DNA from: Sulfurospirillum arsenophilum NBRC 109478
Lineage (GTDB): Bacteria; Campylobacterota; Campylobacteria; Campylobacterales; Sulfurospirillaceae
Reading direction: 5' to 3'
Length of the DNA stretch: 64,000 bases
Assembly (NCBI RefSeq): GCF_000813345.1
Contig: NZ_BBQF01000003.1
Coordinates: forward strand, 248,001-312,000
A program made the translations under genes and the position numbers. The notes under the pieces are model-generated. The model made no database searches and had not been told where the DNA came from. It saw only the letters and a list, made by a program, of their open reading frames with translations. Each line of letters begins with the position of its first letter. The first letter of the stretch is position 1. This document shows positions 7,809-16,605 of the stretch, piece after piece.

Positions 7809-10667
7809 ATGAATAATGCTACAGCTCGTGCTCTAACAACGACCGTAGGTCGTCGTTCATTCCTCAAAATGGCAGCCGTTGCTAGCGTATTTGGCGCAAC
7901 TTCGGGTTTTGCTGGTGAGAATGTTACAAGAGCCGCAACAGAGGAAGAGGTTAAAAACCCATTCCCGGGAAGCAAAAAAGTTAAAACCATCTGTACATCA
8001 TGTTCAGTAGGTTGTGGTGTGATTGCAGAAGTTCAAAATGGAGTATGGGTTCGTCAAGAAGTTGCTCAAGACCACCCAATCAGCCTTGGCGGACACTGCT
8101 GTAAAGGCGCTGATATGATCGATATGGTCAGATCTGAAGTACGCCTCAAATACCCAATGGTCAAAGAAAATGGTCAGTGGAAACGTCTTTCTTGGGAAGA
8201 TGCGCTTAACCGTATTGCAACCAAATTGGCAGAACTTAAGAAAAAAGATGGTCCTGATGCTGTTCAGTTCTTAGGATCAGCAAAAATGAGTAATGAGCAA
8301 GCGTACTATTTTAGAAAGTTCGCTGCATTCTTTGGAACAAATAACACAGATCACCAAGCTAGAATCTGACACTCTTCCACAGTCGCCGGTGTGGCGAATA
8401 CATTTGGATACGGTGCTATGACAAACTCCCTTGGAGATATTCAAAAGTCTAAAGCAATCATTATTTTTGGAGCAAACCCAGCGGTCAATCACCCTGTTGG
8501 CTTCCAACATTTCTTAAAAGCGAAAGAGAGAAATAACTCTCAATTGATCGTTATTGATCCACGCTTTACCAAAACAGCGGCTAAAGCAGATATTTTTGCT
8601 CAAATTCGCCCAGGGACTGACATTCCATTTATGTACGGTATGCTCAATATCATCTTCAAAAATGGTTGGGAAGATAAAGAGTATATTCATGACCGAGTTT
8701 TCGGCATGGAGAAAATCAGAGAGGAAGCTGCCAAATGGACACCTGAAGTGGTTGCTGATGTAACAGGCGTTCCTGCTGAAAAACTCATTCAAATTACAAC
8801 GTTATACGCAAAAAATCGTCCTGGTACATTGATTTGGGCTATGGGTCTTACTCAGCACAGTATTGGTACAAGTAACACACGTATGGCTCCGATTCTTCAA
8901 CTTGCTCTTGGCAACATGGGTAAAGCGGGCGGTGGTACGAACATTCTTCGAGGTCATGACAACGTTCAAGGTGCGACTGATATGGGATGTTTAGCTGATT
9001 CTCTCCCTGGTTACTATGGACTTGCTGCGGGTTCTTGGAAATACTTTGCAAAACAGTGGGGCGTAGAGTATGACTATATCGCTTCTCAGTTCAAAGATCC
9101 TTCATGGATGGAGAAAAATGGCTTTACATTGGCTCGTTGGTGGGCAGGTGTTGAAGGCGTTAAAAGTGATGATAAAATCGAAAATGCAGGCACAACCTTA
9201 AAAGCCCTCGTTGTTATGGGAAATGGTATCACCTCTGTTGCGCAACAAGCAAAAATCAAAGAAGGTCTTGATAATTTAGAGATGATCGTTCTTGCGGATC
9301 CATTCGTAAACGAAGCAGCGATTCTCACCGATAAAAAAGACAACGTCTTTATTCTTCCAGCTGCAACACAGTTTGAGACAAGCGGTCTTGTTGTTGCAAC
9401 CAATAGAAGTGCACAATGGAGATACAAAGTTGTTGAACCATTATATGAAAGTAAAGCCGATCAAGACATCATGTTTGAACTTGCAAAGCGTTTAGGTTTC
9501 TATGAGCAATATACCAAAGGTATGTTGATGCAAGAGACAAAAGATGGCAAGTTAGAGATGATTCCTGAGAAAAAAGCATTCCAATGGCCAGAAGATGCGA
9601 CCAATGAAATTGCACGTATCATCAAAACCATCGGTTTAACAGGATGGACGGCAGAACGTGTTAAAAAACATACCGATAACTGGCATATGTTTGATGAAGT
9701 AACGGGTGCTGGTATGGGACCAATGAAAGGTGAATTCTACGGACTTCCTTGGCCTTGTTGGACCAAAACACACGGCGGTTCTCCAAACCTTTACGATACC
9801 AGTATTCCTGTCAGTCAAGGTGGTATGGGCTTTAGAAATAACTTTGGTTTGGAAAAAGACGGTGTAAACCTCTTGGCTGAAAAAGGTTCTTTCCCAAAAG
9901 GCTCAAAAGTAGAAACAGGTTATCCTGAGATCACTAAAGAGAACATTGAGCAAGTACTTGGCATCAAATTAACCGATGAAGAGAAAGCGGCATGTGGTGC
10001 AAACTGGAAAGTCGATAACAGCAACATTTTGGTTCAAAAAAGTATTGAAGCGGGCGTTTGTCCTTATGGTAATGCTAAGGCTAGAGCGATTGTTTGGAAC
10101 TTCCCAGACCATATTCCTATGCACCGTGAACCACTCCATTCTCCAAGAACGGATTTGACGCTCAAATACCCAGCGTATCCAGATAAAGCAAATCACTTCC
10201 GTGTTATGACGAAGTATATTTCTGTTCAGAGCGCGCAAGACTATGCAAAAGATTTCCCAATCAACATGGTTACAGGTCGTTTGGTTACCATGAACGGTGC
10301 GGGTATTGAAAACCGTGCATCTAAGTACATTGCAGCTTTAACGCCTGAGATGTTCTGTGACATTCACCCAGATTTAGCGCTAAAACACGGCATTAGAAAC
10401 GGTGGAATGATGTGGGTACACTCACCTGAAGGTACAAAAATTAAAGTGAAAGCGAAGTACTCTCATAGTGTTCTTCCAGATATGGTCTTTATGCCATTCC
10501 ACTTTGCAGGTTACTTCCAAGGAACAGATAGAACGGGTAATTTCCCAGCAGGAACGAAGCCTTATGCAAGCGGCGAGAGTGTCAATACTGTCACTAACTA
10601 TGGTTACGACATCATTACTCAGATTCCTGAAACTAAGGGCGGCTTGTGTCGCATCGAAAAAGCGTAG
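7809..10667 (+). CDS. fdhA: Formate dehydrogenase catalytic subunit, selenocysteine-containing
   Basis: This is the catalytic subunit of a periplasmic membrane-bound formate dehydrogenase, oxidising formate to CO2 with a Mo- or W-bis-pterin cofactor. A Tat signal (GRRSFLKMAA, about residues 14-23) is followed by a [4Fe-4S] motif, CTSCSVGC, with a later Cys. Translation must read through the in-frame TGA at 8367-8369: the context HQARI-U-HSSTVAG is the known selenocysteine site of FdhA, giving Sec187 in a 952-residue protein. The downstream part ends in the usual aspartate-decarboxylase-like cofactor domain. AGGAGG precedes the ATG. Nearby tupABC, selD and tRNA-Sec suggest a tungsten-selenium enzyme. 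Confidence 0.96.
8367..8394 (+). promoter_or_regulatory. Selenocysteine UGA and bacterial SECIS hairpin in fdhA
   Basis: The TGA at 8367-8369 is followed after 7 bases by a hairpin: CCACA (8377-8381), loop GTCGCCGG (8382-8389), TGTGG (8390-8394). Bacterial SECIS elements sit immediately 3' of the UGA and bind SelB through an apical stem-loop. Position and size fit, and the loop carries the GU/GG-type bases seen in known elements. The fold was drawn by eye only. Confidence 0.8.
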
Positions 10668-10676
10668 GGGGAGCAG

Positions 10677-11279
10677 ATGGATTACGCAAGAATGAAATTT
10701 TACTGCGATGAGAGCAGATGTATAGAGTGCGATGGGTGTAGTATAGCATGTGCAGAAGCACATGAACTCCCCGTTGGCATCAGTAGACGAAAAGTTGTGA
10801 CGATCAATGAAGGAATCCCTGGCAAAGAGATGAGTACATCAATAGCATGTATGCATTGTACAGACGCACCATGCGAGCAAGTATGCCCAGTGGATTGTTT
10901 CTATATCAGAGAGGACGGAATCGTTCTTCATGATAAAAATAAATGTATCGGTTGTGGTTACTGCTTGTACGCATGCCCATTTGGTGCTCCACAGTTCCCA
11001 AGAGATGGCGCATTCGGCGCTAAGGGAGCGATGGATAAATGTACCATGTGTGCTGGTGGACCTTTAGAGACAAACTCAGAAAAAGAGAGACATCTCTATG
11101 GTCAAAACAGAATCGCTGAGGGAAAAGTGCCTGTGTGCGCAGCAATGTGTTCAACAAAAGCTCTTCTTGTCGGTGATGCAGAGTCTGTATCGAATGTCTT
11201 TAGAGCGCGTGTGATGGCTCGTGGTGGAAAAGGCTCAAACTCTCCTTATGGATGGGATAAGGCATATAAAAACCAATGA
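10677..11279 (+). CDS. fdhB: Formate dehydrogenase iron-sulfur subunit
   Basis: A 200-residue electron-transfer subunit with four [4Fe-4S] cysteine clusters: CIECDGCSIAC, CMHCTDAPCEQVC, CIGCGYCLYAC and CTMC...CAAMC. It passes electrons from FdhA to the membrane cytochrome b. It has no signal peptide, as expected when exported with FdhA by hitch-hiking on its Tat signal. It lies 9 bp downstream of fdhA, after a G-rich ribosome binding site. Confidence 0.94.
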   Translation: MDYARMKFYCDESRCIECDGCSIACAEAHELPVGISRRKVVTINEGIPGKEMSTSIACMHCTDAPCEQVCPVDCFYIREDGIVLHDKNKCIGCGYCLYACPFGAPQFPRDGAFGAKGAMDKCTMCAGGPLETNSEKERHLYGQNRIAEGKVPVCAAMCSTKALLVGDAESVSNVFRARVMARGGKGSNSPYGWDKAYKNQ

Positions 11280-11290
11280 AAGGAGCAGCG

Positions 11291-12190
11291 ATGAGAAGAT
11301 ATATGTATATGTTCATTGCGTTCCTGTGTTTGGCATCAGTGGCAATGGCCGCTGATAGCCAAATCTGGGGAGAGATGCGCATCCAAAACATTTTAGGATA
11401 CGGACAAGAAGAATCCTTGAAATTAGGACCCTTGTTCACCATGCTCCAACACCAATACTTCGCATGGATATTCCTAGGAGTGTTGATCGGAGTACCAGGA
11501 GCATTCTTTATCCATTATAAGATTATAGGCCCCAAAGTGTTTCCACACAGTGAAAAGAAATACTACGCCTTTAACCTCTATAATAGAATAATCCACCAAG
11601 TAGCAGCAGTCAGTTTCTTGGTCATCATACCAACAGGATTCATTATCGTCTTTGGTGACTTCTTTGGTGGTGGAACACTGGTTAGAATGGCAAAGAACCT
11701 CCATGGTATCTTTACCATACCTTTTACGATTGTAGTCATTCCAATGGCACTCATGTGGGTTAAAGAAGCAATCTTTAACTGGGATGATGTTAAATGGTTG
11801 ATGATTGTCGGAGGATACTTATCCAAAGAGAAAAAACCAATCTTGGCAGGTAAGTTTAACTGTGGTCAAAAGATGTGGTACTGGGTAGCAATACTCGGAG
11901 GAATTACAATGATCCTCAGTGGAGCTTTCATGTTCTTCCTAGACTTTAAAATGCAAATGTTGCATGATCTTACAGGAATGAGTCAAATTGACCTGCTAAG
12001 AGCAGCAGCCATTATCCATAATGTCATGGGCTTTGCAGTGTTAGCACTGTTTATAACCCATGTGTATATGTCCATGTTCGCTATTAAAGGAGCAGTGCAT
12101 AGTATTATTACAGGATATGTCGAAGAAGAAGAAGTCAAAATCCTTCACAGTACATGGTATAAAAAGCTTAAGGATCAGGGTAAGTTTTAA
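11291..12190 (+). CDS. fdhC: Formate dehydrogenase cytochrome b subunit
   Basis: This is a 299-residue membrane subunit with an N-terminal signal-like segment (MRRYMYMFIAFLCLASVAMA) and four further hydrophobic helices. Histidines in the helices (RIIHQVAAVSF, IIHNVMGF, ITHVYMSMF) are the expected haem b ligands of the FdnI/FdoI type. It hands electrons to menaquinone. The ATG at 11291 is preferred because AAAGGAG sits 6-7 bases upstream; the frame also opens at 11276, which overlaps the fdhB stop. A strong terminator follows. Confidence 0.92.
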   Translation: MRRYMYMFIAFLCLASVAMAADSQIWGEMRIQNILGYGQEESLKLGPLFTMLQHQYFAWIFLGVLIGVPGAFFIHYKIIGPKVFPHSEKKYYAFNLYNRIIHQVAAVSFLVIIPTGFIIVFGDFFGGGTLVRMAKNLHGIFTIPFTIVVIPMALMWVKEAIFNWDDVKWLMIVGGYLSKEKKPILAGKFNCGQKMWYWVAILGGITMILSGAFMFFLDFKMQMLHDLTGMSQIDLLRAAAIIHNVMGFAVLALFITHVYMSMFAIKGAVHSIITGYVEEEEVKILHSTWYKKLKDQGKF

Positions 12191-12217
12191 CACTTTTCTG
12201 ATCTTTACATGTAAAAG

Positions 12218-12255
12218 GTAGTGCGCTATTTATTTTAGCGCACTACAATTTTTTT
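12218..12255 (+). terminator. Rho-independent terminator of the fdh operon
   Basis: A perfect 11-bp stem (GTAGTGCGCTA / TAGCGCACTAC) with a 7-base loop is followed by AATTTTTTT. It closes the chaperone-fdhABC operon. A TTACATGTAA palindrome sits just before it at 12205-12214. Confidence 0.92.
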
Positions 12256-12295
12256 AGTGCTACAATATGCGTAATCAGCACGTCAAAGGAAGAGT

Positions 12296-13078
12296 ATGGA
12301 ACCAGTTTTTAAAACAACGATTACTAAGATTAAAGGCAAAGAGAAGTTTGAGCGAGAAGATACACTTGTTCGTGAGATCAAGCTAGAACTTTACGTCAAT
12401 GGCGCTAAAGTGGGTGCTGTTATGGCAACACCTGTGGATCAAGAAGCACTTGCTATTGGTTACTTAATGAGTGAAAATATCATCGAAAAATTTAGTGATG
12501 TCACTTCTCTCAAACTCCTTAATGATGGCATGCGTGTTGAAATCGAAGCCAAAGTGAACGAAGACAATATCAAAAAATTGAATGCTGAGGGTGTCGTGAT
12601 TAGCGGTTGTGGCAAAAGTATGACGGCAAACATCGATCCTGAAGCCATTGAAGCGAAAGTGATCAAGAGTGATTTTAGCATAAGTGCGGAACGCCTCAGT
12701 ACAGCGATGAGTCAGTTTTACACTGAGTGTCCTTTGTATGAACAGACAGGCTGTGTGCATACCGCAAAACTTTTTACGGATGAACATACATACTTCATTG
12801 GCGAAGACATTGCCCAACACAATACGATTGATAAGGTCGTTGGCAAAGCCCAAATGGCAGGCATTGATGTCAGTAATGCCTTTTTGATGGTGAGTGGCAG
12901 ACTCTCTTCGGAAATGGTCGCAAAAGCGGTCATGCATCAGATTCCTATTTTGGCATCACGTACGGCATCAACCTGTTTGGGGTTAATGATCGCCGAGAAA
13001 TTTGGACTGACACTCATCGGTTTTGTACGAGGTGACACGATGAACGTTTACCGTCATCCAAGGAGAATCAATGTCTGA
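12296..13078 (+). CDS. fdhD: FdhD sulfur carrier / formate dehydrogenase accessory protein
   Basis: A 260-residue protein of the FdhD family, which delivers sulfur from a cysteine desulfurase to the Mo/W-pterin cofactor of formate dehydrogenase. Family motifs are visible: EALAIGYLMSENII, SGCGKSMT in place of the usual SCG.CG, the TGCVHTAKL block and the late SRTASTCLGLMIAEK. AAAGGA precedes the ATG. It has its own transcription start after the fdh terminator and overlaps the next gene by 8 bases, so the regulator is co-transcribed. Confidence 0.93.
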   Translation: MEPVFKTTITKIKGKEKFEREDTLVREIKLELYVNGAKVGAVMATPVDQEALAIGYLMSENIIEKFSDVTSLKLLNDGMRVEIEAKVNEDNIKKLNAEGVVISGCGKSMTANIDPEAIEAKVIKSDFSISAERLSTAMSQFYTECPLYEQTGCVHTAKLFTDEHTYFIGEDIAQHNTIDKVVGKAQMAGIDVSNAFLMVSGRLSSEMVAKAVMHQIPILASRTASTCLGLMIAEKFGLTLIGFVRGDTMNVYRHPRRINV

Positions 13079-13808
13079 GATGGAAGAGCTAATTAAAAAA
13101 TATTTGAATGAAAAAGGCAAGCTTGACTGCTCTGATGGCTTTAAAATTGCTACAAAACTCAAATGCTCTACGCTCGAAGTGGGCGCATGTGCCAAAGCGA
13201 TGGACATACGCATCGACTCTTGTGAACTGGGACAGTTTGGAAAACTTGAGGGTGGCATCTACGATGTAGAGGCAGAAAACCGTCTCAAACCACTCTTAGA
13301 TGAAAAAAACCGTGTTACATGTAAAGCGGCTCGCGCAGCAGCTGCTGGAATTGGACTTAAAAAGATCCGTGGCACGTTAAAAGAAAAAAACTACGATGTG
13401 ACGTTTTGTGAACTGGGTTGTTTTAAAGAGAAGCTACGCCCACGTTTGTATGTCAAGACGAAAACGTGGATTGAAAATGCTGAGGGTGAACTTCTTTTTG
13501 GAAAAGGTAAAACCGAGATTTTAGAGTTGATTGAGCAAGAAGGTTCCATCTCTAAAGCGTCTGAAAAAATTGGAATGAACTATAAAAAAGCATGGACGCA
13601 CATCAAGATTTTACAACGCAACATCAACGACACCATGGTGCAAACCAAACAAGGCGGTGGGGAAGATGCAGGTACAACACTCACTCCAGTAGCGCGTGAG
13701 TTTATGGACAATTACCGCAAACTTCAAGCCGACATCGAGAATTACGCCAATGAGCGTTTTAAAGAGTTGTTTTTGAAACCTCGAAATAAAAAAGAGTTTA
13801 ACGAATAA
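13071..13808 (+). CDS. ModE-like transcription regulator with duplicated N-terminal domain
   Basis: The C-terminal part (about residues 145-215) is a ModE/LysR-type winged helix: KTEILELIEQEGSISKASEK, MNYKKAWTHIKILQRN and the GGGEDAGTTLTP wing. The first 130 residues are unlike classic ModE and hold two related copies of about 42 residues, each starting L/VxC and ending xxCELGxFxK (residues about 18-60 and 83-124). There are no Mop metal-binding domains. The position between fdhD and the tup genes suggests that it senses tungstate, molybdate or FDH status and controls tup or fdh genes. That is inference. AAGGAG precedes the ATG. Confidence 0.75.
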   Translation: MSEMEELIKKYLNEKGKLDCSDGFKIATKLKCSTLEVGACAKAMDIRIDSCELGQFGKLEGGIYDVEAENRLKPLLDEKNRVTCKAARAAAAGIGLKKIRGTLKEKNYDVTFCELGCFKEKLRPRLYVKTKTWIENAEGELLFGKGKTEILELIEQEGSISKASEKIGMNYKKAWTHIKILQRNINDTMVQTKQGGGEDAGTTLTPVAREFMDNYRKLQADIENYANERFKELFLKPRNKKEFNE

Positions 13809-13903
13809 ATTGCAGTAAGCTATTTTGATGCTACGAAAATAATGTAAGATGTCTTTTGTCTTAGGATTTAAGGTTAAGTCTTAGCGTTCTTTTAAGTTCA
13901 TAG

Positions 13904-13927
13904 AGGTTGCCCTGAAAAGGGCAACCT
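13904..13927. terminator. Bidirectional terminator between the regulator gene and tupA
   Basis: AGGTTGCCC, a 6-base loop, then GGGCAACCT form a perfect 9-bp stem between two convergent genes, 6 bp from the tupA stop. It can serve both strands, although T-runs are weak. Confidence 0.75.
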
Positions 13928-13932
13928 TGCTA

Positions 13933-14772
13933 TTAGTTTTTAGCGCGTGTTTTAAAGTCTGGATAGAAGAGTTGTTTATCCAAAAGTTTAAAGTTAGCAA
14001 TTTCGGTTTGGATTTTGTCTGTTGTAATCCATTCGATGAATTGTAAAGCACCTTTATAGTTGGTGTTTGCACATCTTTGTGGGTTGACCGCGATGACAGA
14101 GTAGAAGTTTTTAAGCGCGTCTGCACCTTCATACACGATAACGAGTGGTGGGTTACCTTTGTGGTTCGCTTCGTATTTGATGTAGGTTCCGCGATCCGCT
14201 AGCGTAACACCTTTTTGCTCCGCAGCAATGTTGATCGTAGCAATCATGCCTTGACCCGCTTCGAGGTACCATGCTTGTTTCTCAGGTGTATGACCTAACG
14301 CAGCATTCCAGACACCTTTTTCTTTATCGTGAGTACCCGATTTATCGCCACGGCTGACGAATTTAATCTGTTCTGTTTCGATGATTTTAAATGCTTCAGG
14401 AAGGCTTTTCCCTGCAAATTTGGCTTTCATGTCAGGCGTACCGAGAAGCACAAAGTCGTTGTACATAACAGGGGTGCGCTCAACACCAAAACCTTTTTCC
14501 ATATAGGTTTTCTCTGACGATGGAGAGTGAACGAAAAGTACACTGACATCGCAGTTTTCGCCGAGTTTTAAGGCATTGCCTGTTCCAACGGCGACCCATT
14601 TAAGATCAACGCCTGTATCGGCTTTGTATTTGGGGACAAGGACATCTAAAAGACCTGTATCACCTGTACTGGTTGTGGTTGCCATTTTAAGGTCAGCCGC
14701 ACACATGAGTGAGCTGAGAGCAAGAAGGGAAAAGAGTACTTTACCTTTTAAGCGGTTCTTTACTGAAAACAT
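13933..14772 (-). CDS. tupA: Tungstate-binding periplasmic protein
   Basis: A 279-residue substrate-binding protein with a signal peptide (about 1-26) and the TTTSTGDTGLLDVLVP motif that marks the TupA/WtpA-like tungstate binders. The RGDKSGTHDKEKGVWNAA block supplies further oxyanion ligands. It captures tungstate in the periplasm with high affinity. Unlike the standard tupABC order, it is transcribed away from tupBC, with an 85-bp divergent promoter region between them that holds a TTACATGTAA at 14834-14843. Confidence 0.92.
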   Translation of the reverse strand: MFSVKNRLKGKVLFSLLALSSLMCAADLKMATTTSTGDTGLLDVLVPKYKADTGVDLKWVAVGTGNALKLGENCDVSVLFVHSPSSEKTYMEKGFGVERTPVMYNDFVLLGTPDMKAKFAGKSLPEAFKIIETEQIKFVSRGDKSGTHDKEKGVWNAALGHTPEKQAWYLEAGQGMIATINIAAEQKGVTLADRGTYIKYEANHKGNPPLVIVYEGADALKNFYSVIAVNPQRCANTNYKGALQFIEWITTDKIQTEIANFKLLDKQLFYPDFKTRAKN

Positions 14773-14857
14773 TGAATAATCCTCCAGATATGTTTATTTA
14801 GCATGTCTGTAGTGTAGCGTATCTTTTTTTAAATTACATGTAAAAGAAGGATGATTT

Positions 14858-15559
14858 TTGGATTTTATTTTATCGGGTTTAAAAGAGGCTTTTTGGTTGT
14901 TGATCAACCTTGACCCTGAAACGATGTCAGCGGTCAATATTACACTTAAAAGTTCGTCATTATCGATTATTTTTAGCATTGTCATCGGACTTCCTTTAGG
15001 CTTTTGTTTAGGCTTTTTTCAATTTCCCGGTCGAAAATTTTTAAAGCTACTCTCCGACACGCTTCTTGCTATTCCCACGGTGGTAGTGGGACTCATTGTT
15101 TACGCGTTTATCTCCAACAGAGGACCCTTTGGAAGTTATGAATTACTCTATACATTATCAGGTATTGTGATTGGTCAAACACTTTTAGCGTTACCCATTA
15201 TCATCTCTTTGAGTGCTACAGCTGTTGAAGGGATGGAGAAGAAGCTTTACCTTACGCTTGCCTCTTTTGGATTGACGATGACACAGATGATTCAAAGCGT
15301 GGTGTGGGAACTTCGTCATGCTTTGATCGCTGTTGCTGTGGCTGCGTATGGTCGGGTTGTGGCAGAAGTAGGCATTGCGATGATGATTGGTGGAAACATT
15401 AAGTGGTTTACACGCACCATTACCACAGCGATTTCATTAGAGACCAACAAAGGCGAATTTGCCATGGGCATTTCACTGGGATTGGTGCTGATTAGCATTG
15501 CCTTTTTGCTCAATTTTGTGCTCTTCTTCTTGAAAAAACGCGCGAGAATCATCGTATGA
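14858..15559 (+). CDS. tupB: Tungstate ABC transporter permease
   Basis: A 233-residue integral membrane permease with about five helices and the binding-protein-dependent transport motif around RHALIAVAVAAYGRVVAEVGIAMMIGGN, the typical EAA-loop region of TupB. The start is a TTG at 14858 after AGAAGG; an ATG at 14851 is in another frame and soon hits a stop. It overlaps tupC by ATGA. Confidence 0.9.
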   Translation: MDFILSGLKEAFWLLINLDPETMSAVNITLKSSSLSIIFSIVIGLPLGFCLGFFQFPGRKFLKLLSDTLLAIPTVVVGLIVYAFISNRGPFGSYELLYTLSGIVIGQTLLALPIIISLSATAVEGMEKKLYLTLASFGLTMTQMIQSVVWELRHALIAVAVAAYGRVVAEVGIAMMIGGNIKWFTRTITTAISLETNKGEFAMGISLGLVLISIAFLLNFVLFFLKKRARIIV

Positions 15560-16593
15560 GCACCTTAATGTATGAACTTAAACATTTGCGAACATTGTAT
15601 GGTGAAAAACCTGTTTTAGACATCCAATCCCTTCACGTCAATGAAGGTGAAATTTTAGGACTAGTAGGCTCAAACGGCAGTGGGAAAAGCACACTTCTAC
15701 GCCACCTCGCTTTTTTGGAAGCGGCACAAAGTGGAACGCTTAACTACCGAGGGTTTGATGCAGCTTCTATCCCTTTACATGTAAAACGTGAAATAGGCAT
15801 CTTACTACCAGAACCGTACTTGTTAAAACGAAGCGTTCGGGAAAATCTCATGTTTGGATTGAACATTCGAGGTGAGCTTGAAAATGCCGATAAACGCGTC
15901 CATGAAGCGTTGGAATTGGTCGGACTTTTGCCTAAAAAATTTCTGCATCGCGCGTGGCATGAACTCTCCAGCGGGGAGACTCAACGCGTGGCACTGGCTT
16001 CCAGACTCGTCCTTCGTCCTAAAATGCTTTTGTTGGATGAACCAACCAATAGCCTCGATTACAGTGGTGTTCCGCAATTTACCGATGCCATTTTACATGC
16101 GAACCGTGAGTGGGGAACCACCATCGTCATCGCCAGTCACGACCTTTTATGGCTCTCTGAAATTGCCACACGCAAAGTCGGGCTTCACTTTGGACGTTTG
16201 ATGGATTTTTCAACAACCAATTTGATTGTCGGTAAGTGGCGTGAAAGTGGCGATGAACGCTTTTTTGACTTCGATGAAACCCAAAGTATGTCACTTCCAA
16301 AGAGCTATCGCATCGGTGAAAAACGAGGTGTGGCGATCAACCCACGCGACATTTCAATCGGGGTTGAACCGTTTACATGTAAAGAAGATGCAGTCTGTTT
16401 AACGGGCGTCATTCGCGACGTTTTACATGTAACCAAAACCAATGAAATTTCACTCAAAATTGTCATAGGCAATCATGTGCTAGAGTGCGTCGAAAGCTTT
16501 GAATACTTCGAGCGTTACCACTTTTACCCTTCCCAAAATGTCTATGTAAACTTCGCCAAATCAGCGATAAAAGTGCCGTCCAAAGAGATGTAA
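15556..16593 (+). CDS. tupC: Tungstate ABC transporter ATPase
   Basis: A 345-residue ATPase with Walker A GSNGSGKST (about residue 38), signature LSSGETQR (Ser in place of the first Gly), Walker B MLLLDEP and H-loop ASHD. The last 110 residues include an oxyanion-type regulatory domain (GVAINPRDISIGVEPF ... VTGVIRD-like). Three TTACATGTAA copies lie in the coding sequence (15775, 16373, 16423), the densest local group in the window. Confidence 0.9.
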   Translation: MSTLMYELKHLRTLYGEKPVLDIQSLHVNEGEILGLVGSNGSGKSTLLRHLAFLEAAQSGTLNYRGFDAASIPLHVKREIGILLPEPYLLKRSVRENLMFGLNIRGELENADKRVHEALELVGLLPKKFLHRAWHELSSGETQRVALASRLVLRPKMLLLDEPTNSLDYSGVPQFTDAILHANREWGTTIVIASHDLLWLSEIATRKVGLHFGRLMDFSTTNLIVGKWRESGDERFFDFDETQSMSLPKSYRIGEKRGVAINPRDISIGVEPFTCKEDAVCLTGVIRDVLHVTKTNEISLKIVIGNHVLECVESFEYFERYHFYPSQNVYVNFAKSAIKVPSKEM

Positions 16594-16605
16594 AGAGGTT
16601 TTTCC

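Noticed and set aside
7809-8369. A short 186-residue formate dehydrogenase fragment followed by a separate 758-residue gene
   Set aside because: The stop is a TGA in the known selenocysteine position (RI-U-HS) with a hairpin just after it, so it is one gene.
13933-14772. Rightward open frames opposite tupA and many other genes
   Set aside because: They lack ribosome sites and family features, and lie antisense to clearly coding genes.
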